NCBI GenBank assembly: GCA_963771705.1
Contig: CAVYUP010000007.1
Coordinates: 62,001-126,000 of the forward strand
Direction of reading: 5' to 3'
Length of the DNA stretch: 64,000 bases
Source: DATFVA01 sp963771705
Lineage (GTDB): Bacteria; Bacteroidota; Ignavibacteria; Ignavibacteriales; Ignavibacteriaceae
Shown one piece after another: positions 54,248 to 62,847 of the stretch (its first letter is position 1; the number at the start of each line of letters is the position of its first letter). The notes under the pieces are model-generated. The model was not told the origin of the DNA. It was given only the letters and a program-made list of their open reading frames with translations, and ran no database searches. A program made the translations under genes and the position numbers.

Positions 54248-54911
54248 CATAATCTCTGCCGTGCCTGAACTTTTTAAGGGCCCCTTGGAAACAAGTATCC
54301 TTAAAAGATCACAGAACAAGAAGAAGGTTGAGATTTTTGTTCATAACCTCAGGGATTATGCGTTTGATAAGCACAGACAGATTGACGATAAACCTTTCGG
54401 CGGAGGCGCCGGGATGGTGCTTAAGCCTGAACCGTTCTTTGAGTGTATTGAAAAACTTCAGCAAGACCGGAAATATGATCATATAATATTCACCTCTCCG
54501 CGGGGCAAAATATTTGATCAGAATTCCGCAAACAGACTATCGCTTGCAGGCAGCCTGATGATAGTAGCAGGACATTATAAAGATATTGATGACCGTGTAA
54601 GGGAAAAATTCGCAACAGAAGAAATATCTGTAGGGAATTTTGTTCTTACAGGCGGTGAGCTTCCTGCACTAATGATTGTTGATGCAGTAGTACGCCTCAT
54701 TCCCGGTGTTCTTAATGACAGTGAGTCGGCCTTAAATGATTCGTTTCAGGATGGTGAGAAGATTGCAGCACCGTCATTTACAAGACCTGCTGAGTACCGG
54801 GGAATGAAAGTTCCGGAAGTTCTGCTCTCAGGAAACGATAAAGAGATTAGAAACTGGAAAGAGGAACAGTCGAAAATTTTAACTGAGAAGTGGAAAAATT
54901 TTAATAATTAG
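54231..54911 (+). CDS. trmD: tRNA (guanine-37-N1)-methyltransferase
   Basis: This 226-residue SPOUT methyltransferase makes m1G37 in tRNAs with G36, preventing frameshifts. The knot motifs are present: FGGGAGMVLKPEP (about 55-67), TSPRGKIFD (about 84-92), AGHYKDIDDRV (about 109-119) and EEISVGNFVLTGGELPALMI (about 124-143), which bind S-adenosylmethionine and guanine; the C-terminal TRP helix domain includes PSFTRPAEYRG. An ATG at 54237 is an equal start. It overlaps rimM by 17 bases. Confidence 0.96.
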   Translation: MKMRIDIISAVPELFKGPLETSILKRSQNKKKVEIFVHNLRDYAFDKHRQIDDKPFGGGAGMVLKPEPFFECIEKLQQDRKYDHIIFTSPRGKIFDQNSANRLSLAGSLMIVAGHYKDIDDRVREKFATEEISVGNFVLTGGELPALMIVDAVVRLIPGVLNDSESALNDSFQDGEKIAAPSFTRPAEYRGMKVPEVLLSGNDKEIRNWKEEQSKILTEKWKNFNN

Positions 54912-54922
54912 CGGAGAAACAA

Positions 54923-55267
54923 ATGATAAACATAAATAATATATTGCCTGATCAAAATAAAACAGATCTCCCGGGGTTCAACTCCGGCGACCATATACGT
55001 GTTCACGTACGCGTTGTTGAGGGTGATAAAGAAAGAATTCAGCCTTTTGAAGGCGATGTTATAAGCATACGCGGTGCAGGCAACAATAAAACTTTTACGG
55101 TTCGCAAGATATCCAGCGGCGTGGGAGTAGAAAGAATATTCCCGTATAACTCACCGAAGATTGCGAAAATTGAACTGTTGAAACAGGGTGATGTTAGAAG
55201 AGCAAAGCTTTATTATCTCAGGAACCTTTCAGGTAAAGCAGCCAGAATTAAAACTAAAGAATCCTGA
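54923..55267 (+). CDS. rplS: 50S ribosomal protein L19
   Basis: This 114-residue protein lies at the 30S-50S interface. Family segments are FNSGDHIRVHVRVVEGDKER, RIQPFEGDVISIRGAG, FTVRKISSGVGVERIFPYNSP and RRAKLYYLRNLSGKAARIK. Length is normal. It is the last gene of the ffh-rplS run, and a strong terminator follows. Confidence 0.97.
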   Translation: MININNILPDQNKTDLPGFNSGDHIRVHVRVVEGDKERIQPFEGDVISIRGAGNNKTFTVRKISSGVGVERIFPYNSPKIAKIELLKQGDVRRAKLYYLRNLSGKAARIKTKES

Positions 55268-55287
55268 TTACAGTATTTTTATTTACG

Positions 55288-55317
55288 GCCCCGTAAGCGC
55301 GGGGCTTTTTATTTTTT
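55288..55317 (+). terminator. Intrinsic terminator of the ffh-rplS operon
   Basis: GCCCCG (55288-55293) pairs with CGGGGC (55300-55305) around six bases, followed by TTTTTATTTTTT. It stands just before the next gene's ATG. Confidence 0.9.
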
Positions 55318-55321
55318 AAAT

Positions 55322-56086
55322 ATGAATATACTTCTTCCGGAAAATATCTTTACATCGGTTATAGCCCTTACTCTGCCAGACACTTTAAAACAGAGTCTTA
55401 AGTTTCATCCTGCCTCCTCACTGAGCGCGGCGCTCGAAAAAGATAAAGAATCAATTGCCCTTATCCCAGCAATGGATGTTCTTAACCACCGGGAATTATT
55501 TATCTCAGATAAATACGGAATTTCATTCGAAGGCTCGCTCTGCAATACTTATATATACTTTGCCGGCGACAGAACGCTGCAGAGTCTTAACGTGGCAGGT
55601 GATGTTTCTTCTTCGGAGGTAATATTAAGCAGACTCTTATTCAGAGAGCTATATAACGCTGACATTGAGGTTGCGCTGTCATCCTCATTGAACAGAGAGA
55701 ACAATAATCTTGTTCTAACCGGAAAACAGAATTTTTATGAAGACAGACTATTTGAAGGAATAAGTTTTTCTGAAGAAATGATAGAATTGCTCTCGCTTCC
55801 TTATGTCAACTTTGTTCTTGCTTCAGCCGATAAGGGATTGGTTAAAGAAGCCGAACCGGTACTGCTTGAAAAAATACCAGATGTTTATGAGCATATTGAT
55901 AATCTTGAAAACTACTTTTCTTTTTCAGAGAAGATGGTAAATCATATAAAACAGAATATTTCCTCACTGGTACTTGAATTTGATGCACAGGATATTGAGG
56001 CTTTTACTCAGCTTATTATGCTTCCTTACATGCATGGAATAATAAAGGAAATAATAGAACCGAAGTTTGCCGGAACAGCAGAGTAA
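55322..56086 (+). CDS. MqnA/MqnD-like (type 2 solute-binding fold) protein, function uncertain
   Basis: This 254-residue protein has no signal peptide. Parts resemble MqnA, the chorismate dehydratase of the futalosine menaquinone pathway: IALIPAMDVLNHRELFISDKYG (about 41-62; compare ALIPSxEY) followed by SLCNTYIYFAG and VAGDVSSSEVILSRLLFRELY (about 91-111; compare the DxSSRTSxALxxxL region). The N-terminal substrate residues of MqnA are not evident, and the C-terminal half is diverged, so it could be a binding or regulatory homologue. It begins 12 bases after the L19 terminator and is followed by a convergent terminator. Confidence 0.5.
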   Translation: MNILLPENIFTSVIALTLPDTLKQSLKFHPASSLSAALEKDKESIALIPAMDVLNHRELFISDKYGISFEGSLCNTYIYFAGDRTLQSLNVAGDVSSSEVILSRLLFRELYNADIEVALSSSLNRENNNLVLTGKQNFYEDRLFEGISFSEEMIELLSLPYVNFVLASADKGLVKEAEPVLLEKIPDVYEHIDNLENYFSFSEKMVNHIKQNISSLVLEFDAQDIEAFTQLIMLPYMHGIIKEIIEPKFAGTAE

Positions 56087-56120
56087 GAAGAGGAAGAAAG
56101 AGAAGAGATTTATTTGAGGA

Positions 56121-56152
56121 AAGGCTGCCTGATTTACAGGCAGCCTTTATAA
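56121..56152. terminator. Bidirectional terminator between convergent genes
   Basis: AAGGCTGCCT (56121-56130) pairs perfectly with AGGCAGCCTT (56138-56147) over a seven-base loop. T-rich DNA follows on the plus side, and on the minus side after the dehydrogenase gene a TTTCC tract. It serves the MqnA-like gene and the minus-strand operon. Confidence 0.85.
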
Positions 56153-56153
56153 T

Positions 56154-57344
56154 TTAAAGTGCTACGTGAGAAATGCTTAATACATCGGGATTATCCTGCA
56201 TAGATTTAAGCTTTTCAGCGGAAACAGGGGATTTTAGTTTCATGGTACAACTGGCAGCTATACCCCCCTGGAAAATTACATTCTCTATTTCTTCGATATT
56301 GATATTGCCCTGTCTTATTTCATCAAGTATCGAAGCCAGAACACCCGGCTTATCGAAGTGTTTTACTACAAGCTGGTACTTTGCATCTGTAATCTTCGCA
56401 CGGTTAATCCAGTGAGCAATTACTCCGCTGGTTGTATAATCTTTAATTATCCTTACAGTCTCTTCCGCAACCGCATTTTGAGCCTGTTCTGTTGATGCAC
56501 CGATATGGTGGGTAACATAAACATTAGGATTATCTTTGAGGGCAGAACTGACTTCTCCTGTTTTAGTTTCAGGTTCGCCCTTAAAAACATCCAGAGCAGC
56601 TCTTATATTTTTTTCTTTTATGGCTTCGATCAGATCCTCTTCCACGATTATATCAGGCCGGGAAGTATTTATCAGGAGAGCTCCGTTCTTCATGAATGAA
56701 AACATTTTTTTGTTGAAGAGACCTTTAGTTTCAGGCGTAGAAGGAAGATGAATTGTAATGACATCACAGAGGGGCAGAAGCTGATCCATTTCAGAGAAAT
56801 CCTTTATCTGAACACCTTCTATTCTTGAGATATCTTTGCCATATACATTCATTTCAAAAGCGAGGGCTCTCTTTGCTACCTCTTTACCAATCGCACCGAC
56901 ACCGATAATGCCAAGTGTTTTTCCTTTTAATCCTTCCGCTTTTGAGTATTCGCCTTTATTCCATACACCCTTTCTGAAATCGGCAACGTTGTCTGGAATT
57001 CTTCTGTCGAGTGAGATCATGAGGCCGACTGCCAGCTCGGCCACGGCTACTGAATTCATACCGGGACAATTAGCAACGTAGATGCCTTTTTTATTTGCTG
57101 TGGATATATCTATGTTGTTAACGCCGGCGCCCGCGCGGATAATAAGGTTAAGGGCCTTACTTCCATTTATGGTATCAGCATTAACAACTGTAGATCGCAC
57201 AACCAGTATATCAACTTCTTTTGCAGCTTCGGGAAGATCCTTTTCACCAAGTTTCGGCGAATAAATCACTTCCAGATTCATATCATTCAGCTGCTTTACA
57301 TACTGATCGGGAAATTTATCTGCGATAAGTACTTTTACTTTCAT
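56154..57344 (-). CDS. D-2-hydroxyacid dehydrogenase, phosphoglycerate dehydrogenase-like, with ACT domain
   Basis: This 396-residue SerA-like protein has substrate and NAD domains with IRAGAGVNNIDI (about 88-99), the Rossmann motif GVGAIGKEV (about 147-155), NTSRPDIIVEEDL with the active-site Arg (usual form NxxRG), the Glu of VFKGEPE, HHIGASTEQAQ with the catalytic His, and a C-terminal ACT domain (about 325-396). It lacks the extra allosteric domain of the SerA at 27151. It may be a second phosphoglycerate dehydrogenase or act on a related hydroxy acid. GGAGC precedes the ATG. It is the last gene of the minus-strand operon, 31 bases after hutU. Confidence 0.85.
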   Translation of the reverse strand: MKVKVLIADKFPDQYVKQLNDMNLEVIYSPKLGEKDLPEAAKEVDILVVRSTVVNADTINGSKALNLIIRAGAGVNNIDISTANKKGIYVANCPGMNSVAVAELAVGLMISLDRRIPDNVADFRKGVWNKGEYSKAEGLKGKTLGIIGVGAIGKEVAKRALAFEMNVYGKDISRIEGVQIKDFSEMDQLLPLCDVITIHLPSTPETKGLFNKKMFSFMKNGALLINTSRPDIIVEEDLIEAIKEKNIRAALDVFKGEPETKTGEVSSALKDNPNVYVTHHIGASTEQAQNAVAEETVRIIKDYTTSGVIAHWINRAKITDAKYQLVVKHFDKPGVLASILDEIRQGNINIEEIENVIFQGGIAASCTMKLKSPVSAEKLKSMQDNPDVLSISHVAL

Positions 57345-57375
57345 TTTTGCTCCATTTCGGTTTAATTAAATCTCT

Positions 57376-59043
57376 TTACTTTAACATTGGAATTTTAACA
57401 TTCATTTTTTTTGCATTCTCAATAGCTCTTTCATATCCTGCATCGGAATGTCTGACTATTCCCATACCCGGATCATACGTGAGCACTCTTTCCAGCCTTT
57501 TTTCTGCTTCTTTTGTACCGTCAGCGACTATAACCATACCCGCGTGAATCGACTTACCGATACCAACGCCGCCGCCATGATGAACCGAAACCCAGCTTGC
57601 ACCCCCGACAGCATTAAGCAGAGCGTTCAGTATGGGCCAGTCGGCTATTGCATCACTGCCATCTTTCATATTCTCGGTTTCCCGGTTGGGTGACGCTACC
57701 GACCCGCAATCGAGATGATCCCTGCCGATTACGATAGGTGCGCTCACTTTTCCAGCAGCAACCAGATCATTAAATATCTTTCCCATCTTTGCGCGCTCAC
57801 CGTAACCCAGCCAGCAGATCCTTGAAGGAAGACCCTGGAAATGGACCTTCTTCTGAGCCATTTTAATCCAGTTGATCAGCGATTTCTTTTCGGGGAAGGT
57901 TTCCATTATCGCTTTATCTGTTTCATAAATATCATTAGGGTCGCCTGATAAAGCTGCCCAGCGGAATGGTCCCATTCCATCACAGAAGAGCGGACGGATA
58001 AACTCAGGGACAAAGCCAGGTATATCGAAGGCACTTTCCAGTCCGTTCTCTTTCGCTTCACCGCGTATGTTATTGCCATAATCGAAAACTACAGAGCCTT
58101 TCTTCTTAAATTCAAGCATTGCCTGAACATGCTTTACTATGGTAGCACGCGATAATTCAATATATTTTTCGGGATTATCTTTTCTCAGCTTCAGCGCATC
58201 TTCAAATGACATACCTGCCGGAACATATCCATTTAAAACATCATGAGCAGATGTCTGGTCTGTAACAACATCGGGTATTATTCCTTTCGCGAGTATCTGC
58301 TGATGAATTTCCCCGGCGTTACCTACGAGTCCTACCGAAAGAGCCCTGCCTTCCTTTTTCGCATTCAGAACCAATTTAAGAGCTTCATCCAGGTTATCGG
58401 CAATCTGATCTATATAGCCTGTTTCAAGTCTTTTCTCAATTCTTTTACGGTCGACCTCCACGCCGAGGAAAGCGGCTCCATTCATAGTTGCAGCCAGGGG
58501 TTGAGCTCCACCCATCCCGCCGAGTCCTGCTGTGAGTACGAACTTTCCGGTAAAATTACCATCAAAATATTTTCTTCCGCATTCCGCAAACGTCTCATAA
58601 GTTCCCTGCAGAATACCCTGAGTGCCTATATAGATCCAGCTTCCGGCCGTCATTTGTCCGAACATTGTTAAGCCAAGGCCCTCAAGTCTCCTGAACTCAT
58701 CCCACGTAGCCCAGTCGGGCACAAGCATTGAATTTGAAATCAGCACACGCGGAGCATCAGTGTAGGTTCTGAATATTCCTACAGGTTTACCCGACTGAAC
58801 AAGCAGAGTTTCATCATTCTCAAGGTTCTTCAGCGATTCAACAATCGCTTCATACGCCTCCCAGTTTCGGGCGGCCTTACCGCTGCCTCCATAAATTATC
58901 AACTCTGCCGGATTCTCGGCTACTTCATTATCAAGATTATTCATCAGCATCCTCATAGCGGCTTCCTGGAGCCATCCTTTACAGGAGAGGCTGCTGCCAT
59001 GCGGCGCCTTAATTGAAACTTCTTTAGTGTTAGCAGAACTCAT
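57376..59043 (-). CDS. hutU: Urocanate hydratase
   Basis: This 555-residue NAD-dependent enzyme converts urocanate to imidazolone propionate, second step of histidine breakdown. Family segments are ELIIYGGSGKAARNWEAYE, GQMTAGSWIYIGTQGI, TAGLGGMGGAQPLA (NAD binding), the essential Cys in RICWLGYGER (Cys410, same number as in the Pseudomonas enzyme) and DHLDCGSVASPNRETE. Length is standard. hutH, hutI and a formiminoglutamase gene are not nearby. It is two bases before the small unknown gene upstream, so it is co-transcribed with adenosine deaminase and the SerA-like gene. Confidence 0.95.
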   Translation of the reverse strand: MSSANTKEVSIKAPHGSSLSCKGWLQEAAMRMLMNNLDNEVAENPAELIIYGGSGKAARNWEAYEAIVESLKNLENDETLLVQSGKPVGIFRTYTDAPRVLISNSMLVPDWATWDEFRRLEGLGLTMFGQMTAGSWIYIGTQGILQGTYETFAECGRKYFDGNFTGKFVLTAGLGGMGGAQPLAATMNGAAFLGVEVDRKRIEKRLETGYIDQIADNLDEALKLVLNAKKEGRALSVGLVGNAGEIHQQILAKGIIPDVVTDQTSAHDVLNGYVPAGMSFEDALKLRKDNPEKYIELSRATIVKHVQAMLEFKKKGSVVFDYGNNIRGEAKENGLESAFDIPGFVPEFIRPLFCDGMGPFRWAALSGDPNDIYETDKAIMETFPEKKSLINWIKMAQKKVHFQGLPSRICWLGYGERAKMGKIFNDLVAAGKVSAPIVIGRDHLDCGSVASPNRETENMKDGSDAIADWPILNALLNAVGGASWVSVHHGGGVGIGKSIHAGMVIVADGTKEAEKRLERVLTYDPGMGIVRHSDAGYERAIENAKKMNVKIPMLK

Positions 59044-59044
59044 T

Positions 59045-59380
59045 TTATCCTCTGAAATGATTTTCTAAAATATTCTGGTATTGTTTAAGCATGGACTTAT
59101 AGATCCATTTCTTAATAAACCAGCTGGAAGCCGACTCCTTTTTAAGAAACTTAACATTTTCATTCAGCTGATTTAATAATCGCGTTCTCTCATCCTTTGT
59201 GAGCTTAACCGAATCAGAAGAAGCACCCAGTTTCTCGAGGATAGAATTAAAAGCTCTTTCCTCGGCAAAGTACCTGTTATCTCCGGTTATCTGCTTAAGA
59301 ACCTGTTTAGAAAACGTAGTTAATAACTTTTTTTCGTTCTTATCGAACTCGAAATTATAATTAGTGAAAAGTTTCTTCAT
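59045..59380 (-). CDS. Hypothetical small helical protein
   Basis: I recognise no family for this 111-residue protein. It is basic, highly charged and predicted mostly helical (EKKLLTTFSKQVLKQITGD, ERTRLLNQLNENVKFLKKE), without signal peptide or membrane segment. It is packed between adenosine deaminase (16 bases) and hutU (one base), so it is very likely translated. The compact all-alpha look would suit a cytoplasmic adaptor or regulator, but nothing more can be said. Confidence 0.7.
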   Translation of the reverse strand: MKKLFTNYNFEFDKNEKKLLTTFSKQVLKQITGDNRYFAEERAFNSILEKLGASSDSVKLTKDERTRLLNQLNENVKFLKKESASSWFIKKWIYKSMLKQYQNILENHFRG

Positions 59381-59396
59381 ATATATTCGTATAGCC

Positions 59397-60500
59397 TTAT
59401 TGTTTAATTAAATTTTCCCTGATTTTTTGAAATCCCGGTTTAATAATTTCGTAGATGTATTTTAATCTTTCATTGTAATGAATGAATGCCGATTTCATTG
59501 CATTCAGAGTAATCTTCTCAATGTCATCAAGAGTAATTCCGAAATACTTCTGAGCCACAAGGAATTCATTCGTCATAGTAGTATTACTCATAAGCCGGTC
59601 ATCCGTATTTATCGTAACCCTGAATTTATTATCATAGAGTAGTTTAAAAGGATGATTCTCGAGACTATCAACGGCGCCGGTATGCAGATTGCTGAGAAGG
59701 CATATTTCAAGAGGAATCCTTTTATCGAGGATATACTGAGCCAGTTCACCGAAGACAATAGTATGACCGCCTCTGCCGGTTGCAATATCCTCTTTCAGGT
59801 GAGTAGCATGCCCTATGCGATGGGCACCGCACCATTGAATTGCCTGCCAGATAGATTCTTTGCCGAAAGCCTCACCTGCGTGTATAGTAATATTGAAATT
59901 CGAACGCTGAATAAACTGGAATGCCTCAATATGCTTCTTAGGAGGGTAGCCGCCTTCTTCACCGGCCAGATCAAACCCTACAACTCCCGAATCCCTGAAA
60001 TTTACAGCCAGTTCCGCAATCTCCAGAGTATTCTTCATATTCCTCATAGCGCATAAAATAAGGCCGTAGCCAACCCCAAAATCTCTTTTTCCTTTTTCAA
60101 GTCCATCAAGAACAGCTAGTACAGCATCCTCAGGGTAAAGGCCCTTGTTTACATGGAAAATTGGCGCAAAACGCGTCTCAACGTAGCACACACCATCTTT
60201 CTGCATATCCTCCATCATCTCATAAGCACTTCGATGCAGAGCTTCTTTTGTCTGCATTACGGCGGTTGTATGCTCAAAACCCTGCAGAAATTCAACCAGG
60301 TTTCCCTTATTTGCCCCTCTGTGGAACCATTGTGCCAGTTCACCGGGGTCTGTGGTAGGCAATTTCCTGTATTTTATCTCACTTGCAAGTTCGATTATGG
60401 TAGTCGCACGCAGACCACCGTCAAGATGATCGTGGAGAAGCACTTTCGGTACAGATCTTATAGCATTTTCGGCGGTCAAAATATCCTCTTTTTTAGACAT
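59397..60500 (-). CDS. add: Adenosine deaminase family protein
   Basis: Start taken at the ATG at 60500 (an in-frame TTG precedes it). The 367-residue amidohydrolase converts adenosine to inosine. The zinc motif is HDHLDGGLR (about 23-31), where Asp-His replaces the more common Thr/Met-His; then HAGEAFGKESIWQAI (about 208-222), GHATHL (about 232-237) and TINTDDRLMSNTTMTNEF (about 299-316) with the catalytic Asp pair. The usual DDP is DDR here. Activity on adenosine is likely but a related purine substrate cannot be excluded. It is the first gene of the minus-strand operon. Confidence 0.88.
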   Translation of the reverse strand: MSKKEDILTAENAIRSVPKVLLHDHLDGGLRATTIIELASEIKYRKLPTTDPGELAQWFHRGANKGNLVEFLQGFEHTTAVMQTKEALHRSAYEMMEDMQKDGVCYVETRFAPIFHVNKGLYPEDAVLAVLDGLEKGKRDFGVGYGLILCAMRNMKNTLEIAELAVNFRDSGVVGFDLAGEEGGYPPKKHIEAFQFIQRSNFNITIHAGEAFGKESIWQAIQWCGAHRIGHATHLKEDIATGRGGHTIVFGELAQYILDKRIPLEICLLSNLHTGAVDSLENHPFKLLYDNKFRVTINTDDRLMSNTTMTNEFLVAQKYFGITLDDIEKITLNAMKSAFIHYNERLKYIYEIIKPGFQKIRENLIKQ

Positions 60501-60620
60501 CAAAAATATCCATTAAACGAAGTAAAATCAATTTACTATATGCATCAATATCCGGCCTCTTTATTCCTGAAAATGCAGTTGAATTGAGACACAACACAAG
60601 AATCGGCAGGGTAAAGTTTC

Positions 60621-60649
60621 TTGACTATACATCACCAAAGCAGTAACTT
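60621..60649 (+). promoter_or_regulatory. Candidate promoter of the TPR lipoprotein gene
   Basis: TTGACT (60621-60626) and TAACTT (60644-60649) are 17 bases apart in the divergent intergenic region, with the ATG 37 bases beyond the -10 box. The adenosine deaminase promoter must lie in the same 186 bases on the other strand but was not assigned. Confidence 0.35.
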
Positions 60650-60686
60650 TAATGACATTAATTTGATTTAAAATGATGGAGAAAGA

Positions 60687-61859
60687 ATGCAAAAACCGAA
60701 ATTATATACAATAGTTGTCCTCTTACTTGCTGGTCTTGCTTTTGTGGGATTTCAGTGTTCATCTACTGAAATTACCAGCGCCAAACTCTACATACAGCAG
60801 AAGAATTATGATAAAGCTCTTGACGTGCTGCAGAAAGAAGTTCAAAAAAATCCCCAAAGCGCTGAAGGATACTATTATTTAGGCTACGTTTACGGTGAAA
60901 AAGATGAATATGGCAAAATGATTGATGCTTTTGATAAATCTCTTTCTATCAGCAATGAATATAAGTCGCAGATTGAAGACCAGAAAAAGTATTTCTGGGC
61001 GAATTTGTTTAATAAAGGTGTGAGTTTATATCAGAAGGGTGTAAACACGAGTAATAAAGATTCAAGTAAGGTTTTCTTCGACAAATCGATAAATATGTTT
61101 GAATATGCCACCAAACTTGAACCGGATTCAGCAGATACATATAAAAACCTGGCCTTTGTGTATATGGGGGCGGGTGAAAACGATAAAGCAATCGAACCGC
61201 TTCAGAAAATGATCAAGTATGATAAGTCGCTCGACGGATACAAATACCTTGGAGAAATCTATTACAACAAAGGAATCCTTCAGAAACAGCAGTACTCTAC
61301 TACTCACGATGCCCAGGACAGCATTAAAGCAGTTGAGAACTTTAATGAGTCAATTAAGGTGCTGGAAGAAGGACGGGAACAATATCCTGATAACCCGGAA
61401 TTACTTTTAACTTTATCGAATGCCTACATCAATGCCGGAAAAGTTGATGTTGCCCTCAGTTCATTTAAAGATCTGGTAGCAAAAGATCCGGAAAATAAAT
61501 ATTACCACTACAATTACGGAGTACTTCTCCTTGGTAAAAATGATTATCAGGATGCCGCGGATCAGTTTGAAAAAGCGATCGCTCTCGATTCTGAATACCA
61601 GAATGCTATTTATAATTTAGCTGTTACCTATGTAAAGTGGGGAACACAGATAAACAAGCTGGCTGAAGATAATGGCGAGATGGAAAATACAGAGTATAAA
61701 CAGAAGTATCAGCAAGCGCTGCCGTACCTTGAAAAATCTGTTCAGCTCCAGCCTGACGATGCAGCAACCTGGGAACTGCTAGGCAAAGTATATACGGTTC
61801 TTGATATGAAGGATGATGCACAGAACGCGTTTAATAAAGCTGATGAATTAAGAAAATAA
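60687..61859 (+). CDS. TPR-repeat lipoprotein
   Basis: This 390-residue protein has a signal peptide with a probable lipobox at FVGFQC (Cys24). The mature part is almost all tetratricopeptide repeats, about seven to eight: AKLYIQQKNYDKALDVLQKE, AEGYYYLGYVYGEKDEYGKM, ADTYKNLAFVYMGAGENDKA, LLLTLSNAYINAGKVDVALS, YHYNYGVLLLGKNDYQDAAD, AATWELLGKVYTVLDMKDDA. It probably acts as an envelope scaffold, on the periplasmic side of a membrane. It lies 20 bases before a DUF3467 gene. Confidence 0.82.
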   Translation: MQKPKLYTIVVLLLAGLAFVGFQCSSTEITSAKLYIQQKNYDKALDVLQKEVQKNPQSAEGYYYLGYVYGEKDEYGKMIDAFDKSLSISNEYKSQIEDQKKYFWANLFNKGVSLYQKGVNTSNKDSSKVFFDKSINMFEYATKLEPDSADTYKNLAFVYMGAGENDKAIEPLQKMIKYDKSLDGYKYLGEIYYNKGILQKQQYSTTHDAQDSIKAVENFNESIKVLEEGREQYPDNPELLLTLSNAYINAGKVDVALSSFKDLVAKDPENKYYHYNYGVLLLGKNDYQDAADQFEKAIALDSEYQNAIYNLAVTYVKWGTQINKLAEDNGEMENTEYKQKYQQALPYLEKSVQLQPDDAATWELLGKVYTVLDMKDDAQNAFNKADELRK

Positions 61860-61879
61860 AACTGGAAAAGTGAATTAAA

Positions 61880-62209
61880 ATGGCTCAAAATAATCAGAAT
61901 CCTCAGGGACAGCAGATAAATATAGAACTTAATGAAAAAGAAGCTGAAGGAATTTATTCCAACTTAGCTATCATTACACATTCACCTGCTGAATTTGTAA
62001 TTGATTTTACGCGGATTGTACCCGGAGTTCCAAAAGCGAAAGTACATGCCAGGATCATTACAACCCCACAGCATGCTAAGATGCTACTTAAGGCACTGAA
62101 AGATAACCTTGATAAATATGAAGCAAGATTTGGTGAAATAAAGGTTGATGCACCCCAGAATCAGCATTTCGGTTTTGTGCCTCCCAAGAAGGATGAGAAA
62201 GTAAACTAA
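61880..62209 (+). CDS. DUF3467 domain protein
   Basis: This 109-residue protein matches the DUF3467 family: a polar Gln/Asn-rich head (MAQNNQNPQGQQ), then INIELNEKEAEGIYSNLAII, HSPAEFVIDFTRIVPG (about 34-49) and KVHARIITTPQHAKMLLKAL (about 54-73). It is a small beta-alpha cytoplasmic protein, widespread in Bacteroidota, Chlorobi and others, with no known function. It is probably co-transcribed with the TPR lipoprotein. Confidence 0.85.
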   Translation: MAQNNQNPQGQQINIELNEKEAEGIYSNLAIITHSPAEFVIDFTRIVPGVPKAKVHARIITTPQHAKMLLKALKDNLDKYEARFGEIKVDAPQNQHFGFVPPKKDEKVN

Positions 62210-62334
62210 ACTTATTTACAGGCTGCCTTAGTATCTGAAGAAATTCGGGTAATAGGGCGGCCTGGATATGTAACAAGGCAAAAGGAAAAAGTGCGTTGAG
62301 CACAGGGCAAAGCATGGGGGCAAAGAGAGAACAA

Positions 62335-62427
62335 GGAAAAAGGAAGAGAGGGACAGAGGGAGGATATTCCTGGAAAGATTCGTCCCTACGGTCGGAATGA
62401 CTATGGGGGTAAGGAAAAAGGGAAGGG
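62335..62427. repeat. Dispersed repeat, copy A
   Basis: Runs GGAAAAAGGAAGAGAGGG then GAGGATATTCCTGGAA, then GTCCCTACGGTCGGAATGAC, ending in purine-rich GGAAGGGGGAGGG. Aligns with copy B at 62722 with a gap of about 12 bases (copy A lacks the insert before the TCCCTAC core). Confidence 0.7.
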
Positions 62428-62721
62428 GGAGGGTTTAGTTGACTTTAGAGTTTACCCCACTTAGTAGCACCAATAAAATTAAAACAGCAATGTGCCCAGA
62501 GCCGAAGAACAGTAAAACTATGCAGCACAGCGTAGGTTTAGCCCGGATTCTTCAAGTCTGCGGGCGTTTTTTGGGGTAGGGCGGTAAGTTGGTCGCCTTT
62601 GTAAAAAATAACCTCTCTGAGAGGCTTCTGACGCAATTACCAACCCTCTACTCTCCCAGTCCATCCCCACTCTATACCCACTACCTTTACAAAACAGACA
62701 GTGGAACAAGTAAAAAATAAA

Positions 62722-62830
62722 AAGGGAAAAGGAAGAGGGGGCCAGAAGGAGGATATTCGTGGAAGGTTAAGGTAGGAGATTCCTCCCTACAGTCGGAATG
62801 ACTATGAGGGGATTAAAAGGAAAAGGAGGG
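62722..62830. repeat. Dispersed repeat, copy B
   Basis: Runs GGGAAAAGGAAGAGGGGGCC then GGAGGATATTCGTGGAAGG, then TCCTCCCTACAGTCGGAATG, same order and orientation as copy A about 390 bases earlier. The TCCCTAC(G/A)GTCGGAATGAC core is of a kind often dispersed in intergenic DNA of such genomes. Confidence 0.7.
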
Positions 62831-62847
62831 CAGAATCTGAAATAATT

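Larger units (their letters stand above)
62210..62847. other. Repeat-rich intergenic region
   Basis: The 638 bases hold no credible gene. An inverted repeat AGGCTGCC (62220-62227) with GGCGGCCT (62256-62263) stands just after the DUF3467 stop. Two diverged copies of a purine-rich repeat (62335-62427 and 62722-62830) flank a middle part. That part contains a small stem GCCCG/CGGGC with a T-run (62541-62572) and a segment whose minus strand reads VIASEASQR, the usual false translation of dispersed intergenic repeats. Composition differs strongly from the neighbouring genes. Confidence 0.6.

Noticed and set aside
58243..58671. 142-codon plus-strand ORF opposite hutU
   Set aside because: hutU motifs are on the minus strand across the same bases; the plus-strand product has no recognisable features.
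62541..62572. GCCCG/CGGGC stem followed by T residues
   Set aside because: The stem has only five pairs with a 15-base loop and no gene ends nearby, so it is not called a terminator.
62518..62709. Minus-strand 63-codon ORF reading VIASEASQR
   Set aside because: This is the familiar false translation of dispersed intergenic repeats; no ribosome site, no family, and it lies in repeat DNA.
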